The notes under the pieces were generated by a model, which did not search any database, was not told the DNA's origin, and worked only from the letters and a program-made list of their open reading frames with translations. DNA of 64,000 bases from positions 1 to 64,000 of the forward strand of contig NZ_LASZ01000001.1 in NCBI RefSeq assembly GCF_001014645.1. Reading direction: 5' to 3'. Made by a program: the position numbers and the translations under genes. How positions within the stretch are numbered: the first letter of the stretch is position 1; each line of letters starts with the position of its first letter. Of the stretch, positions 1 through 8,494 are shown piece after piece. Source of the DNA: Luteimonas sp. FCS-9. Its GTDB lineage: Bacteria; Pseudomonadota; Gammaproteobacteria; Xanthomonadales; Xanthomonadaceae.

Positions 1-36
1 CCAGGCCCGTGCCCCCACCCGACGCCTGCGGCGTCG

Positions 37-182
37 ACCTCCCCCGCGCGCGGGGGAGGTGCCGCGAGTCGATTACTATCGCCTCGGCGATCCCGACCTC
101 CTCGCGCGCGGGGGAGGTGCAGCAGTTCCTGCCGTTCGATAAGGCGGACCCGCTTGGCGCCCTCCCCCCTGCGCGGGGGAGG
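37..182. repeat. Three GC-rich palindromes upstream of the first gene
   Basis: Positions 37-60 form a perfect 24-bp palindrome (ACCTCCCCCGCG and its complement). Diverged copies lie at about 96-118 and 161-182, separated by roughly 40 bp of unrelated sequence. They can fold into strong hairpins. I see no convincing gene in positions 1-278. The stretch lies downstream of the minus-strand gene ending at 279, so the hairpins may help end or stabilise that transcript; this is inference. Confidence 0.6.
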
Positions 183-278
183 TGAGGCCCTGCCCTACCG
201 CGTGTCGACGGCCATGACGTTTCGAACGCAGGACTGCGAGAGGGCTTCGCTTGCCCGGGCCGTGCCGGGCGGGGGCGA

Positions 279-3026
279 TCAGCGCGCCGTGGCGCCGTCG
301 ACGGCCTGGTGGTGCGCCAGCAGCCAGCGCGCCATCTCGCGCGGCGGCAGCGGCCGCGAGTACAGGTAGCCCTGCACCTCGTCGCAGCCGTATTCGAGCA
401 GCAGGCGCTCGTCCTCCATCGATTCCACGCCCTCGGCCAGCACCTGCATGCGCAGCGCCTTGCCCAGGTGGATGATCGCGCGTGCGACCTCGACCGCGCG
501 GCGCGAACCGCCGAGTTCGGCGATGAAGCTGCGGTCGATCTTGAGCCGGCCCACCGGGAAGCGGCTCAGGTAGCTCAGGCTCGAGAAGCCGGTGCCGAAA
601 TCGTCGATCGCCAGTGCGACGCCGGCCCCGACGAGGGTGTCGAAGCAGGCCCGCAGGGCCTCGGTGTCGCGCAGCAGCGCCGACTCGGTCAGTTCCAGCT
701 CGAGCCGCGACGGCGGCCAGCCGGCCTCGGCGCACGCAGCGAGCACACGGCTGGCGAACGCGGTGTCGCGCAGTTGCACCGCCGAGACGTTGACCGACAT
801 CCGGCCGAACGCGATACCCGCCGCGTCCCATGCGGCGGCCTGCCGGCAGGCCTCGCGCAGCACCCAGTCGCCGATCGCGGCGATGTCGCCGGTCGCCTCG
901 GCGATCGCGATGAACTCGTCCGGCGGACAGACCCCGAGTTCGGGATGCCGCCAGCGCAGCAGCGCCTCCACGCCCGAGACGCTGCGCCGCGCGATATCCA
1001 CCAGCGGCTGGTAGGCCAGCGTGAACTCCTCGTGCTCCAGCGCGCCGCGCAGCGCGTGCTCGACGTCCAGCCGCCGCCGCGCGAGCCGCCAGGCGTCGGG
1101 GCTGTAGAACTCCACGCGATTGCGTCCGCCCTGGCGGGCGCCGTGCAGCGCCACGCCCGCCGCGCGCAGCAGTTCGTCGAAGCCCACGCCCGCCGGCCGC
1201 ACCGCGATGCCGGCGCTGATGCCGAAGCGCAGGATCTCGCCGCCGACGGGCACCGGATCCGACAGGCCGGCGACGATCCGCTGCGCGGTCGTGGCCGCGT
1301 CCTGCCGGCCCTCGCCCTGCTGCAGCAGCACCAGGAACTCATCGGCGCCGACGCGCCCGAACAGGTCGCCGGCATCGACCAGCATGTGCAGCCGGGTGGC
1401 GATCGCCTTGAGCACGGTGTCGCCGGCGGCGTGGCCATGGGCCTCGTTGATGCCGCCGAAGCCGGCCACGTCCAGCAACAGCAACGCCTGGTAGGCCGAG
1501 GCGTTGGCGGCCAGCGCCGCCTCGATGTCCTGGCGCAGCCGCGTGCGATTGGGCAGCCCGGTCAGCGCGTCGAAGTGCGCCAGCCGTTCGATCCGCTCGC
1601 TGGCGGCGCGCTCGTGCGAGATGTCGCGAAACAGCACCAGCCAGCGCGCCGGGCTGCCATCGCCGGTTTCGAAGTCGACGACCGCCTGGGTCCAGACCTG
1701 GATGCCGTCGGGCCGGTAGAAGCACAGCTCGACCGTCTGCGCCGACGCGCCGCCGGCGGCGCGGCTCATCGCCGCCTGCAGCAGCTCGCGCGACTCGGTC
1801 GTGTAGTGCCGCAGCAATTCGTCGAGCGCCAGCGATTCGCCCTCGCGCCCGTGCAGGCCGGCGCATTCGCCGGTCCAGTGCAGCGTCCGGGTGGCGGCGT
1901 CGATCTCGCAGCCGCCGATGCGGCCCAGTTCGGCGACCCGCCGCAGCAGGTCGCCGCGACGTTGCGCCTCGGCGTCGGCCTGGCGCTGGCGGGTGACGTC
2001 CTGGACCTGCGCCAGCACGCGCACCGGCAGGCCGTCCTCGGCGCTCTCGTCGGTACCGGGCGAAGCCCAGATCTGCAGGTGCGCCGGGCCCGCGACGCCG
2101 TCGACGACGAGGTCGAAGTGCGCCGGCCTGGCGCACTCGCGCAGGCAGCGCCAGCTGGTGCGCAGCACCGCGAACTGGTCGCGCGGGATGCGGCGCAGCC
2201 AGGCGCGCAGCGACAGCCCGTCGCCGACGCCGAGCAGCTGTCGCAGCTCGGGCGCGCTGTGCACGCGGTCGGACGCCGGCGCCCAGCTCCAGCTGGACAT
2301 GCCGGCCAGGCGCTGCGTGTCCTCGACCAGGCGCCGCTGCTCGCGCAGCCGCTGCTCGAGCCGCTTGTGGTCGTCGATCACGGTGAGCGTGCCGGCCATC
2401 TTCAGCGGCGCCTGCTGCGCGTCGCGGGTGGTGATCCGCCCGCTGTCGCGCACCCAGCGCCAGCCCGAGGCCGGCTGCAGGCAGCGGTACTCGCACAGGT
2501 AGGCAGGTTCGCGCCCGTCGAGGTAGGCGCCGATCGCCTCGCGCATCCGGCCGCGGTCCTCGGGATGCACGCGGCGCGTCATCTCGTCGAACGACAGCGG
2601 CGCACCGTCGTGGTGGCCGACCAGCGCGTGCCAGGTGGCCGAGCCGCGCAGCTGGTCGTGGCGCACGTCCCACAGCCACAGCGCATGCCCGCCCGCCTCG
2701 GCCGCCTCCAGCCAGTCCTCGACGTCCTCCGACAGGCTGACGCTCAGCGAGAACGCGACCGGTCCCGCGCCATCGATCGCGATCGCGCGCAGCCGGCCGT
2801 ACAGCGGCGCGTCGGGCCCGGGCAGTTCGCAGGCGATCGGGCCCTCGCCGTCGAGCAGCCGCGCGTAGAGCAGCGACAGCGACGGCGCGTGCCGCTCCAC
2901 GAGCCGGTCGAGGCCCCGTCGCCGGGCGGCTGGATTGGCGACCAGGCAGCGCCCCCCGCGGTCGAGCAGCAGCAGCCCGTCCGACAGCGGGTGGTCGAGG
3001 AGACTCGAGATGACACCGGCATCCAT
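279..3026 (-). CDS. PAS-GGDEF-EAL protein, probable c-di-GMP phosphodiesterase
   Basis: Predicted 915-residue soluble signalling protein. Three or four PAS-like segments occupy roughly the first 500 residues, followed by a diguanylate cyclase-type domain and an EAL domain. The cyclase motif reads GADEF (residues 560-564) rather than GGDEF, so synthesis may be lost. The EAL domain looks intact: EAL at 687-689, NVSAVQL, ELTES, DDFGTG, LKIDRSF and AEGVE are all present, as expected for c-di-GMP hydrolysis. The start was chosen at the ATG at 3026 because the frame continues open upstream as non-homologous sequence. A sigma-28 promoter lies at 3089-3115, so the gene is probably expressed with late flagellar genes and could lower c-di-GMP in motile cells. 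It is divergent from the histidine kinase at 3144. Confidence 0.85.
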   Translation of the reverse strand: MDAGVISSLLDHPLSDGLLLLDRGGRCLVANPAARRRGLDRLVERHAPSLSLLYARLLDGEGPIACELPGPDAPLYGRLRAIAIDGAGPVAFSLSVSLSEDVEDWLEAAEAGGHALWLWDVRHDQLRGSATWHALVGHHDGAPLSFDEMTRRVHPEDRGRMREAIGAYLDGREPAYLCEYRCLQPASGWRWVRDSGRITTRDAQQAPLKMAGTLTVIDDHKRLEQRLREQRRLVEDTQRLAGMSSWSWAPASDRVHSAPELRQLLGVGDGLSLRAWLRRIPRDQFAVLRTSWRCLRECARPAHFDLVVDGVAGPAHLQIWASPGTDESAEDGLPVRVLAQVQDVTRQRQADAEAQRRGDLLRRVAELGRIGGCEIDAATRTLHWTGECAGLHGREGESLALDELLRHYTTESRELLQAAMSRAAGGASAQTVELCFYRPDGIQVWTQAVVDFETGDGSPARWLVLFRDISHERAASERIERLAHFDALTGLPNRTRLRQDIEAALAANASAYQALLLLDVAGFGGINEAHGHAAGDTVLKAIATRLHMLVDAGDLFGRVGADEFLVLLQQGEGRQDAATTAQRIVAGLSDPVPVGGEILRFGISAGIAVRPAGVGFDELLRAAGVALHGARQGGRNRVEFYSPDAWRLARRRLDVEHALRGALEHEEFTLAYQPLVDIARRSVSGVEALLRWRHPELGVCPPDEFIAIAEATGDIAAIGDWVLREACRQAAAWDAAGIAFGRMSVNVSAVQLRDTAFASRVLAACAEAGWPPSRLELELTESALLRDTEALRACFDTLVGAGVALAIDDFGTGFSSLSYLSRFPVGRLKIDRSFIAELGGSRRAVEVARAIIHLGKALRMQVLAEGVESMEDERLLLEYGCDEVQGYLYSRPLPPREMARWLLAHHQAVDGATAR

Positions 3027-3088
3027 CTGGACCGCTTCGCTCCGTGTCGGCTTGGCATGTCGCGGATCGCGACCTGGCTCACCGAGTG

Positions 3089-3115
3089 TTAGCGGCGATG
3101 GACGACCGAAGTTGA
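3089..3115 (-). promoter_or_regulatory. Sigma-28 (FliA) promoter for the PAS-GGDEF-EAL gene
   Basis: On the minus strand the sequence reads TCAACTTC, 11 bp, GCCGCTAA, close to the TAAAGTTT-N11-GCCGATAA consensus with exact spacing. It lies about 60 bp upstream of the start at 3026. Confidence 0.65.
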
Positions 3116-3143
3116 GCGCTCCCGAAAGCGGGCAGTTAGACTC

Positions 3144-4502
3144 GTGGCCGACCGACGCACATGGGGGCACGCCGGCCAGATGGGTTCCGCGAACACGACC
3201 ATCCGCACCGCGCGGCGGCAGGACAAGGCGCTGCGGCGCCGTTTCACCGCGTTCGCGCGTCGCGCCTCGCTGGCGTGCCTGGCGATGGGACTGGCCTGGC
3301 TGTCGGCATGGGGGCTGCTGCCCGACGCGCTGCCCGATGCCGGTCCGTTCGACGGGCGGCTGGTCGTCGCGGCGCTGCTGCTGGTGCCTGCGACGGTCCT
3401 GCTGGGCTGGTGGCTGCGGCGTCAGGCCGACGGCCTGGTCCGCAGCCACGAGCGCGCGCTCGCCGGCGCCCGCCGCATCGAGCGCGACCGCGAATTCCGG
3501 GAACTGATGGACCTGCTGCCCGACGGCGTGATGCTGGTCGCCGCCGGCCGCGTGCGCCATGCCAACGCCGCCTGCGCGGCCGCGTTCGGCCACGACGGGG
3601 CCATGGCCGGCGTCGAGGTCGGCACGCTGATCGCCGCCGACGACGCCGGCGCGTTCGGCGACTGGCTCGACGATCCGCAGCGCACGCCCGACGCGCCCTC
3701 GCCGTGCATGGTGCGCCGGGACGGCACGCGGTTCCGCGCATCGCTGACTGCGAGCCGTACGCGCTACGACGACACCGACTGCATCCTGGTCGCCGTGCGC
3801 GACCTGAGCGAGGTCGAGCGGATGCGCGACGAACTGGCCGCAGGCAATGCCGAGCTGCGCGCGCTCGCCGCGCGGATCTTCACCGTCCAGGAGGACGAGC
3901 GGCGCGCGATCTCGCGCGAACTGCACGACGACATCGGCCAGTCGGTCACCGCGATGAAGCTCGCCGCGGGCAGCGCGCTGGCCGAGGCCGACGCGCTGCG
4001 CCGGCGCGACGACCTGGAGGACATCGCGATGCTGGCCGATGCGACGATCGAGCGCCTGCGCGATATCTCGGTGCTGCTGCGCCCGCCGCAGCTCGACGCG
4101 CTGGGCCTGGAGGCGGCGCTGCGCTGGCACGCCGGGCGGCTGCTGCGCAACTCGGCCGTGCGCGCCGAGGTCGAGATCGCGGAACTGGCCAGCCGGCCCG
4201 ACCGCGAGGTCGAGCAGGCCTGCTTCCGCATCGCGCAGGAGGCGCTGACGAACATCGTCCGCCACGCCCGCGCCAGCCGCGTCGCGCTGCGGCTCTACGC
4301 CGACACCGACGCCGACATGCTGTGCCTGCAGGTCAGCGACGACGGCGTCGGTTTCCCCGACGGCACCCCGAAGGGCCTGGGCCTGGTGATCATGCGCGAG
4401 CGCGCGCAGGGCGTGGGCGGCCGCCTGGAGGCGGCGTCGTCGCCGGCCCGCGGCACCCGGATCGAGGCGCGCCTGCCCTACGCCGCGCAGGCGGCCCGGT
4501 GA
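3144..4502 (+). CDS. Membrane-anchored NarL-family sensor histidine kinase
   Basis: 452 residues. Two hydrophobic segments (about 42-60 and 73-91) form a membrane hairpin. A PAS-like domain follows (about 115-225), then a HisKA_3 dimerisation domain with the H-box RELHDDIGQS (His261) and a HATPase domain with DDGVGF and GLGL motifs. Kinases of this class normally phosphorylate NarL/LuxR-type regulators. None is adjacent; the only one in the window begins at 26072. The start given is GTG at 3144. An in-frame ATG at 3180 is equally plausible and would remove 12 residues. It is followed after 35 bp by the GGDEF-EAL-REC gene, so the two may work in one pathway. In Xanthomonas a kinase gene also neighbours ravR; whether this is the same kinase is inference. 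Confidence 0.8.
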   Translation: MADRRTWGHAGQMGSANTTIRTARRQDKALRRRFTAFARRASLACLAMGLAWLSAWGLLPDALPDAGPFDGRLVVAALLLVPATVLLGWWLRRQADGLVRSHERALAGARRIERDREFRELMDLLPDGVMLVAAGRVRHANAACAAAFGHDGAMAGVEVGTLIAADDAGAFGDWLDDPQRTPDAPSPCMVRRDGTRFRASLTASRTRYDDTDCILVAVRDLSEVERMRDELAAGNAELRALAARIFTVQEDERRAISRELHDDIGQSVTAMKLAAGSALAEADALRRRDDLEDIAMLADATIERLRDISVLLRPPQLDALGLEAALRWHAGRLLRNSAVRAEVEIAELASRPDREVEQACFRIAQEALTNIVRHARASRVALRLYADTDADMLCLQVSDDGVGFPDGTPKGLGLVIMRERAQGVGGRLEAASSPARGTRIEARLPYAAQAAR

Positions 4503-4537
4503 CCGCGCCGTCCGCGGCCGGCGGCTAGAATCCGACG

Positions 4538-6247
4538 ATGCAGACCGTTGCCCCTTCCCTGGAACGTCTCGGCGCCGGCCACCCGGTGCTGGCGCAGATG
4601 ATCCGCGACGCCAGGACGCGGGACGGCTCGCTGGTCCTGCTGCACCTGGACATCGACCACTTCGCTTCGGTCAACCAGAACATGGGCGTGGACGTCGGCG
4701 ACGCGGCGCTCGAGGCGATCGGCGCCCGGCTGCAGGCGGCGCTCGGCGCATGCGGCGCGGTGTGGCGGCACGGCAGCGACGAGTTCGTCGCGGCGGCCTG
4801 GCTGGACGACGACGCACCGGCCTCGGCGCAGGCGCTGGCCGAGGCCCTGGTCGCGGAGATCGAGCGCCCGCTCGAGGTGCTGCCCTACACGCTGTTCCTC
4901 GACGCCAAGGTCGGCGTGAGCCTGTGCCCGCAGCACGGCACCGAGCCCTCGGCGCTGCTGCAACTGGCCGAGAACGCCGTCCGGCGCGCGTCGCACGCCG
5001 CGCACGAGCACGTGCAGCTGCACAGCAGCGCGGCGGCCGACCGCAGCCAGAGCGAGAACGGCATCGGCCGGCAGATCCTCGAGGCGCTGCCCAACGGCGA
5101 GTTCCGCCTGCGCTACCAGCCCAAGATCAGCGCCCGCGACGGCCGCGTGATCGGCATGGAGGCGCTGCTGCGCTGGCAGTCGCCGACGCTGGGGCTGCTG
5201 CTGCCCGAGCGCTTCCTGCCGACGGCCGAGCGCATCGGCGCGATCCTGCAGATCGGCAACTGGATGCTCGACCGCGTGGTCGCGCAGATCCGGGCCTGGC
5301 GCGAACAGGGCTTCGACGATTTCTTCGTCGGCATGAACGTGACCACGCAGCAGCTGCTCGACCCGGAGTTCGTCGACCGGCTGCTCGGGCGCATGCAGCA
5401 GGCCGGCCTGCCGACGGCATCGCTGGTGCTCGAGCTCAACGAGCGGGCGCTGGGCAGCAACATCGACGTCGTGCACCGCGCGGTCTCGGCGCTGCGCCAC
5501 GAGGGCATCGGGGTCACGCTCGACAACTTCGGCACCGGCGACGCCAGCCTCGGCGCGCTGGTGCGCTACCCCGCCGACATCCTCAAGATCGACCGCAGTT
5601 TCATCAACGCCGCGCCTGCGGGCAGTCGCGAGACCGCGATCGTGCGGGCGCTGATCGCGATGGGCCACCAGCTGGGCATGAAGGTGATCGCCAACGGCGT
5701 GGAGACCGAGGCCCAGCTGGGCTTCCTGCGCCGGGCCGACTGCGATTACTTCCAGGGCTACCTGTTCGGCGAGCCGATGAGCGCCGAGACCGCGGGCCAG
5801 GCGCTGCGGCGGCGCTACCTGCGGCCGGAACTGTTCACCGCGACCAAGTCGCACCGCACGCTGCTGCTCGTCGACGACGAGGAGAACGTGCTGCGGGCGC
5901 TGGTGCGGCTGTTCCGGCGCGACGGCTACCGGATCCTGGCGGCCGGCAACGTACGCGATGCGTTCGGCCTGCTGGCGACCAACGAGGTCCAGGTGATCCT
6001 GTCCGACCAGCGCATGTCGGAGATGGACGGCACCGAGTTCCTGGGCCGGGTGAAGATGCTCTACCCCGACACGATCCGCCTGGTGCTGTCGGGCTACACC
6101 GACCTGGCCACGGTGACCGAGGCGATCAACCGCGGCGCGATCTACCGGTTCCTGACCAAGCCCTGGGACGACAACGTGCTGCGCGACCACATCCGCCAGG
6201 CGTTCCGGACCTACGACGCCCAGCGCGGGCGCGAGGGAACGCCGTAG
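4538..6247 (+). CDS. ravR: GGDEF-EAL-REC response regulator, RavR-like
   Basis: 569 residues: a degenerate cyclase domain (GSDEF at 79-83), an EAL domain (EAL at 208-210) and a C-terminal receiver domain (about 435-560) with phospho-acceptor Asp490 in SDQRMSEMDG and a KPWDD ending. The domain order and the flanking histidine kinases match the RavR system of Xanthomonas, which links c-di-GMP to virulence. The EAL domain is odd: DDFGTG reads DNFGTG and AEGVE reads ANGVE, affecting two residues that normally bind metal or act in catalysis. Activity is therefore uncertain. A TAGAAT hexamer at 4526-4531, seven bases before the ATG, could be a -10 element giving a leaderless message. The stop codon lies inside the head of a REP element. 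Confidence 0.75.
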   Translation: MQTVAPSLERLGAGHPVLAQMIRDARTRDGSLVLLHLDIDHFASVNQNMGVDVGDAALEAIGARLQAALGACGAVWRHGSDEFVAAAWLDDDAPASAQALAEALVAEIERPLEVLPYTLFLDAKVGVSLCPQHGTEPSALLQLAENAVRRASHAAHEHVQLHSSAAADRSQSENGIGRQILEALPNGEFRLRYQPKISARDGRVIGMEALLRWQSPTLGLLLPERFLPTAERIGAILQIGNWMLDRVVAQIRAWREQGFDDFFVGMNVTTQQLLDPEFVDRLLGRMQQAGLPTASLVLELNERALGSNIDVVHRAVSALRHEGIGVTLDNFGTGDASLGALVRYPADILKIDRSFINAAPAGSRETAIVRALIAMGHQLGMKVIANGVETEAQLGFLRRADCDYFQGYLFGEPMSAETAGQALRRRYLRPELFTATKSHRTLLLVDDEENVLRALVRLFRRDGYRILAAGNVRDAFGLLATNEVQVILSDQRMSEMDGTEFLGRVKMLYPDTIRLVLSGYTDLATVTEAINRGAIYRFLTKPWDDNVLRDHIRQAFRTYDAQRGREGTP

Positions 6248-6441
6248 GCGCGTGATCGCGCGGTGGGCTTCGCCGATACAGCCTTTCGCGCGCGACGCGG
6301 CTCGCTGGTACGGCTTTCGCGCGCAAGCGCGCTCCTACAGGAATTCCGACTGCCGGACGGCTGCAGAGTGCCGTAGGAGCGCGCTCGCGCGCGATGGGGC
6401 CTGCCGATAAAGCCTCTCGCGCGCAGGCGCGCGCCTGCGGA
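6245..6441. repeat. REP cluster after ravR
   Basis: Several copies of the local REP palindrome. A degraded pair runs from the ravR stop codon to about 6341. A cleaner pair at 6372-6441 starts GTAGGAGCGCGCTCGCGC and ends with the inverted copy. The region separates the convergent ravR and histidine kinase genes, so it sits downstream of both transcripts. Confidence 0.75.
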
Positions 6442-6455
6442 GACTTCCGCGTGGC

Positions 6456-7667
6456 TCAGTGCGCGCCGACCGGCTGGCGCACCGGCAGCACGATGCGGAA
6501 GCGGCTGCCGGCACCCGGCGCGCTGTCGACTTCGATCCGGCCGTGGTGCTTGGCGACGATGCCGTAGGAGATCGACAGGCCGAGTCCGGTGCCCTTGCCC
6601 ACCGGCTTGGTGGTGAAGAACGGATCGAAGATCCGCTGCAGCATCTCCGCCGGGATGCCGTTGCCGGTGTCGGCGATCTCCACCCAGACCTGTTCGCCCT
6701 CCTGGCCGGTGCGCACGGTGATCGTGCCCTGCTCCTCGATCGCCTGCCCGGCATTGAGCAGCAGGTTCATGAACACCTGGTTGAGCTCGGACTGCAGGCA
6801 CTCGACCATCGGCAGCGTGCCGTACGCCTTCTCCAGCGTGGCCTTGTAGCGCAGTTCGTTCCAGACGATGTTGATCGTCGACTCGAGTCCGGCATGCAGG
6901 TCGGCCAGGCGCCAGGCGTGCTCGCGGTCCGAGCGCGAGAAGTCGCGCAGGTCGCGGACGATGCGGGTGACGCGCTCGATGCCCTGACGCGACTCGCTCA
7001 GCAGCTGCGGCAGGTCGCGGCTGATGAAGTCGATGTCCAATCGCTCGCGCGTGGCGTCGATCTCGGCGCGCATCGCGTGCGGCTCGTCGGACCGCAGCGC
7101 GCGCTCGTAGACGTCGATCAGCGCGAACAGGTTGCCGACGTACTCCTGCAGGCTGCCGAGGTTGGAATGCACGTAGCCGATCGGATTGTTGATCTCGTGC
7201 GCGACGCCGGCGGCGAGCTGGCCGATCGACGCCAGTTTCTCGGCCTGCAGCAGCTGTTCCTGCGCGGCGTTGAAGCGGACGTTGAGTTCCTGGTGGCGCT
7301 GCAGCAGTTCGTCGTCGCCGCGGCGCGGCCGCGCCGGGTCCTGCAGCACCAGCAGGAAGCGGTCGTCGTCGGCGGACAGCCGGTACAGGCGCGCGGCGAT
7401 CTGGGTGCCGTCGCCGAACGCGACCTGGTCGCGCCAGCGTCCGGTGGCGTGCGCCTGCGCCAGCGCCTCGGGCGGCAGCAGCGCATCGAGCCGGCACGCG
7501 TTGGCCGACCACGCCGGATGCAGCCGCTGCAGTGCGTCGCCGGTCGGATTGGCGTAGAGCAGGCGGCCGTCGCCGCCGTAGAGGTAGACGCCTTCCTCGA
7601 TGCAGGACAGGACCGAAGTCGGCATGGATGGGGGCGTCGAGGTCGCGGGATCGGGGATCGGGGGCAC
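6456..7667 (-). CDS. PAS-domain sensor histidine kinase, RavA-like position
   Basis: 403 residues with no membrane segment. A PAS-like domain occupies about 15-110. A coiled linker leads to a HisKA domain with the H-box AHEINNPIG (His157). The HATPase domain has [23 protein letters not shown] and GTGLGLSI motifs. The arrangement is that of NtrB-type soluble kinases. It converges on ravR, and a kinase in this position (RavA) is known to partner RavR in Xanthomonas; applying that here is inference. Met15 is an alternative start. A TAGAAT hexamer on the minus strand (7696-7701) could be the -10 element of a housekeeping promoter. Confidence 0.8.
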   Translation of the reverse strand: MPPIPDPATSTPPSMPTSVLSCIEEGVYLYGGDGRLLYANPTGDALQRLHPAWSANACRLDALLPPEALAQAHATGRWRDQVAFGDGTQIAARLYRLSADDDRFLLVLQDPARPRRGDDELLQRHQELNVRFNAAQEQLLQAEKLASIGQLAAGVAHEINNPIGYVHSNLGSLQEYVGNLFALIDVYERALRSDEPHAMRAEIDATRERLDIDFISRDLPQLLSESRQGIERVTRIVRDLRDFSRSDREHAWRLADLHAGLESTINIVWNELRYKATLEKAYGTLPMVECLQSELNQVFMNLLLNAGQAIEEQGTITVRTGQEGEQVWVEIADTGNGIPAEMLQRIFDPFFTTKPVGKGTGLGLSISYGIVAKHHGRIEVDSAPGAGSRFRIVLPVRQPVGAH

Positions 7668-7736
7668 TGCGTGGACCGAATGCGGGCGCGTGCCGATTCT
7701 ACCCGGCGTGCCCTCGGTGCGCCGCCCGTCGCCGGC

Positions 7737-8072
7737 TCAGGCGACTGCGAGGTCGCGGACGCGGGCGCCGCGCTCGGTGCGTCCCTGGGCGTCGTAGCCG
7801 GGCGCGCTTTCGGTCCGGCCGAGATGGCGCAGCGCCCAGTTGACCTCGCGCCGGCGCCGGGCGAGCAGCGCGCCGTTGGCGCGGTTGAGCTCGCTCAGCT
7901 CGGCCAGCGGGCCGACCAGTTCGCCGGCCGGGCAGCGCTCGAGCTCGCGCAGCGCGACGATCTTGTCCTGGGTCGAGCGCATCAGCGCGCCGACGTCGTG
8001 GCAGATCAGCGCCTCGCGCTCGTCGGCGAGCGCGGTCGCCAGGCGCTCGAGGCTGGCCTGTGCCGCCGTCAT
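7737..8072 (-). CDS. flgN: FlgN, export chaperone for FlgK and FlgL
   Basis: 111 residues, largely helical, of the usual FlgN length, encoded 4 bp after flgM. Called from its size, helical and Arg/Leu-rich composition, and the conserved flgM-flgN pairing rather than a sharp motif. FlgN binds the C-termini of the hook-filament junction proteins FlgK and FlgL and delivers them to the export gate. It is expected to share the sigma-28 promoter upstream of flgM. Confidence 0.8.
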   Translation of the reverse strand: MTAAQASLERLATALADEREALICHDVGALMRSTQDKIVALRELERCPAGELVGPLAELSELNRANGALLARRRREVNWALRHLGRTESAPGYDAQGRTERGARVRDLAVA

Positions 8073-8076
8073 GGGG

Positions 8077-8388
8077 TCAGCCGCCCAGGCGGGCGTCGAG
8101 GTCGAGCATCCGCGAGGCGATCGCCTCGGCGTCGACCCGGTAGCTGCCCGAGGCGATCGCCTCGCGCACGGCCTGGACGCGCGATTCGTCGAAGGCGGGC
8201 CGCGTCGAAAGGTCGCGCTGCAGCGCCTGCAGGCCGGTCGCCTCGCCGGTCAGGCGCAGGCTGTCGCCGGCCGCGGCGGCCTCGACCGCCTTGTCGCGCG
8301 CGTCGCCGGCGCGGCCCACCTGGGGGCCGGCCACGGGCGTGGCGCTGCGGACGGTCGGCGCCTGGAGTCCATCGATCTTGTGGGTCAT
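8077..8388 (-). CDS. flgM: FlgM, anti-sigma-28 factor
   Basis: 103 residues. The disordered N-terminal half starts MTHKIDGLQ. The C-terminal half carries the FlgM-type sequence VQAVREAIASGSYRVDAEAI, followed by a helix ending in MLDLDARLGG, which in the family wraps around FliA. FlgM holds FliA inactive until it is exported through the finished hook. The frame is open further upstream to 8514, but the ATG at 8388 gives the normal family N-terminus and lies downstream of a sigma-28 promoter. Confidence 0.9.
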   Translation of the reverse strand: MTHKIDGLQAPTVRSATPVAGPQVGRAGDARDKAVEAAAAGDSLRLTGEATGLQALQRDLSTRPAFDESRVQAVREAIASGSYRVDAEAIASRMLDLDARLGG

Positions 8389-8431
8389 GGCAGGGATCCT
8401 GACACGAAGTGCGTGAATGGGTTCGTGGATG

Positions 8432-8458
8432 GTATCGGCCGGCGGCCGGGGAGCTTTA
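8432..8458 (-). promoter_or_regulatory. Sigma-28 promoter for flgM-flgN
   Basis: The minus strand reads TAAAGCTC, 11 bp, GCCGATAC, a near-perfect FliA promoter. It lies between flgA and flgM, about 45 bp upstream of the flgM start, so the anti-sigma factor can be made under control of the sigma factor it inhibits. Confidence 0.85.
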
Positions 8459-8494
8459 GTACCGATCGGCGCCGGGGCCGGGAGCGCATCGCCA

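Noticed and set aside
37-182. Possible CRISPR array
   Set aside because: Only three diverged palindromes with uneven spacing and no cas genes; they look like hairpin repeats, not a repeat-spacer array.
309-3092. Long open frame (927 codons) on the plus strand over the PAS-GGDEF-EAL gene
   Set aside because: It is the mirror of a GC-rich gene with strong third-position bias; the translation is Arg/Ala/Gln-rich with no domain, while the minus strand encodes recognisable PAS, GGDEF and EAL sequence.
6403-6410. GCCGATAA, resembling a sigma-28 -10 element
   Set aside because: It lies inside a REP pair, has no -35 octamer 11 bp upstream, and points away from any plus-strand gene start nearby. A similar GCCGATAC at about 6275 is also REP-internal.
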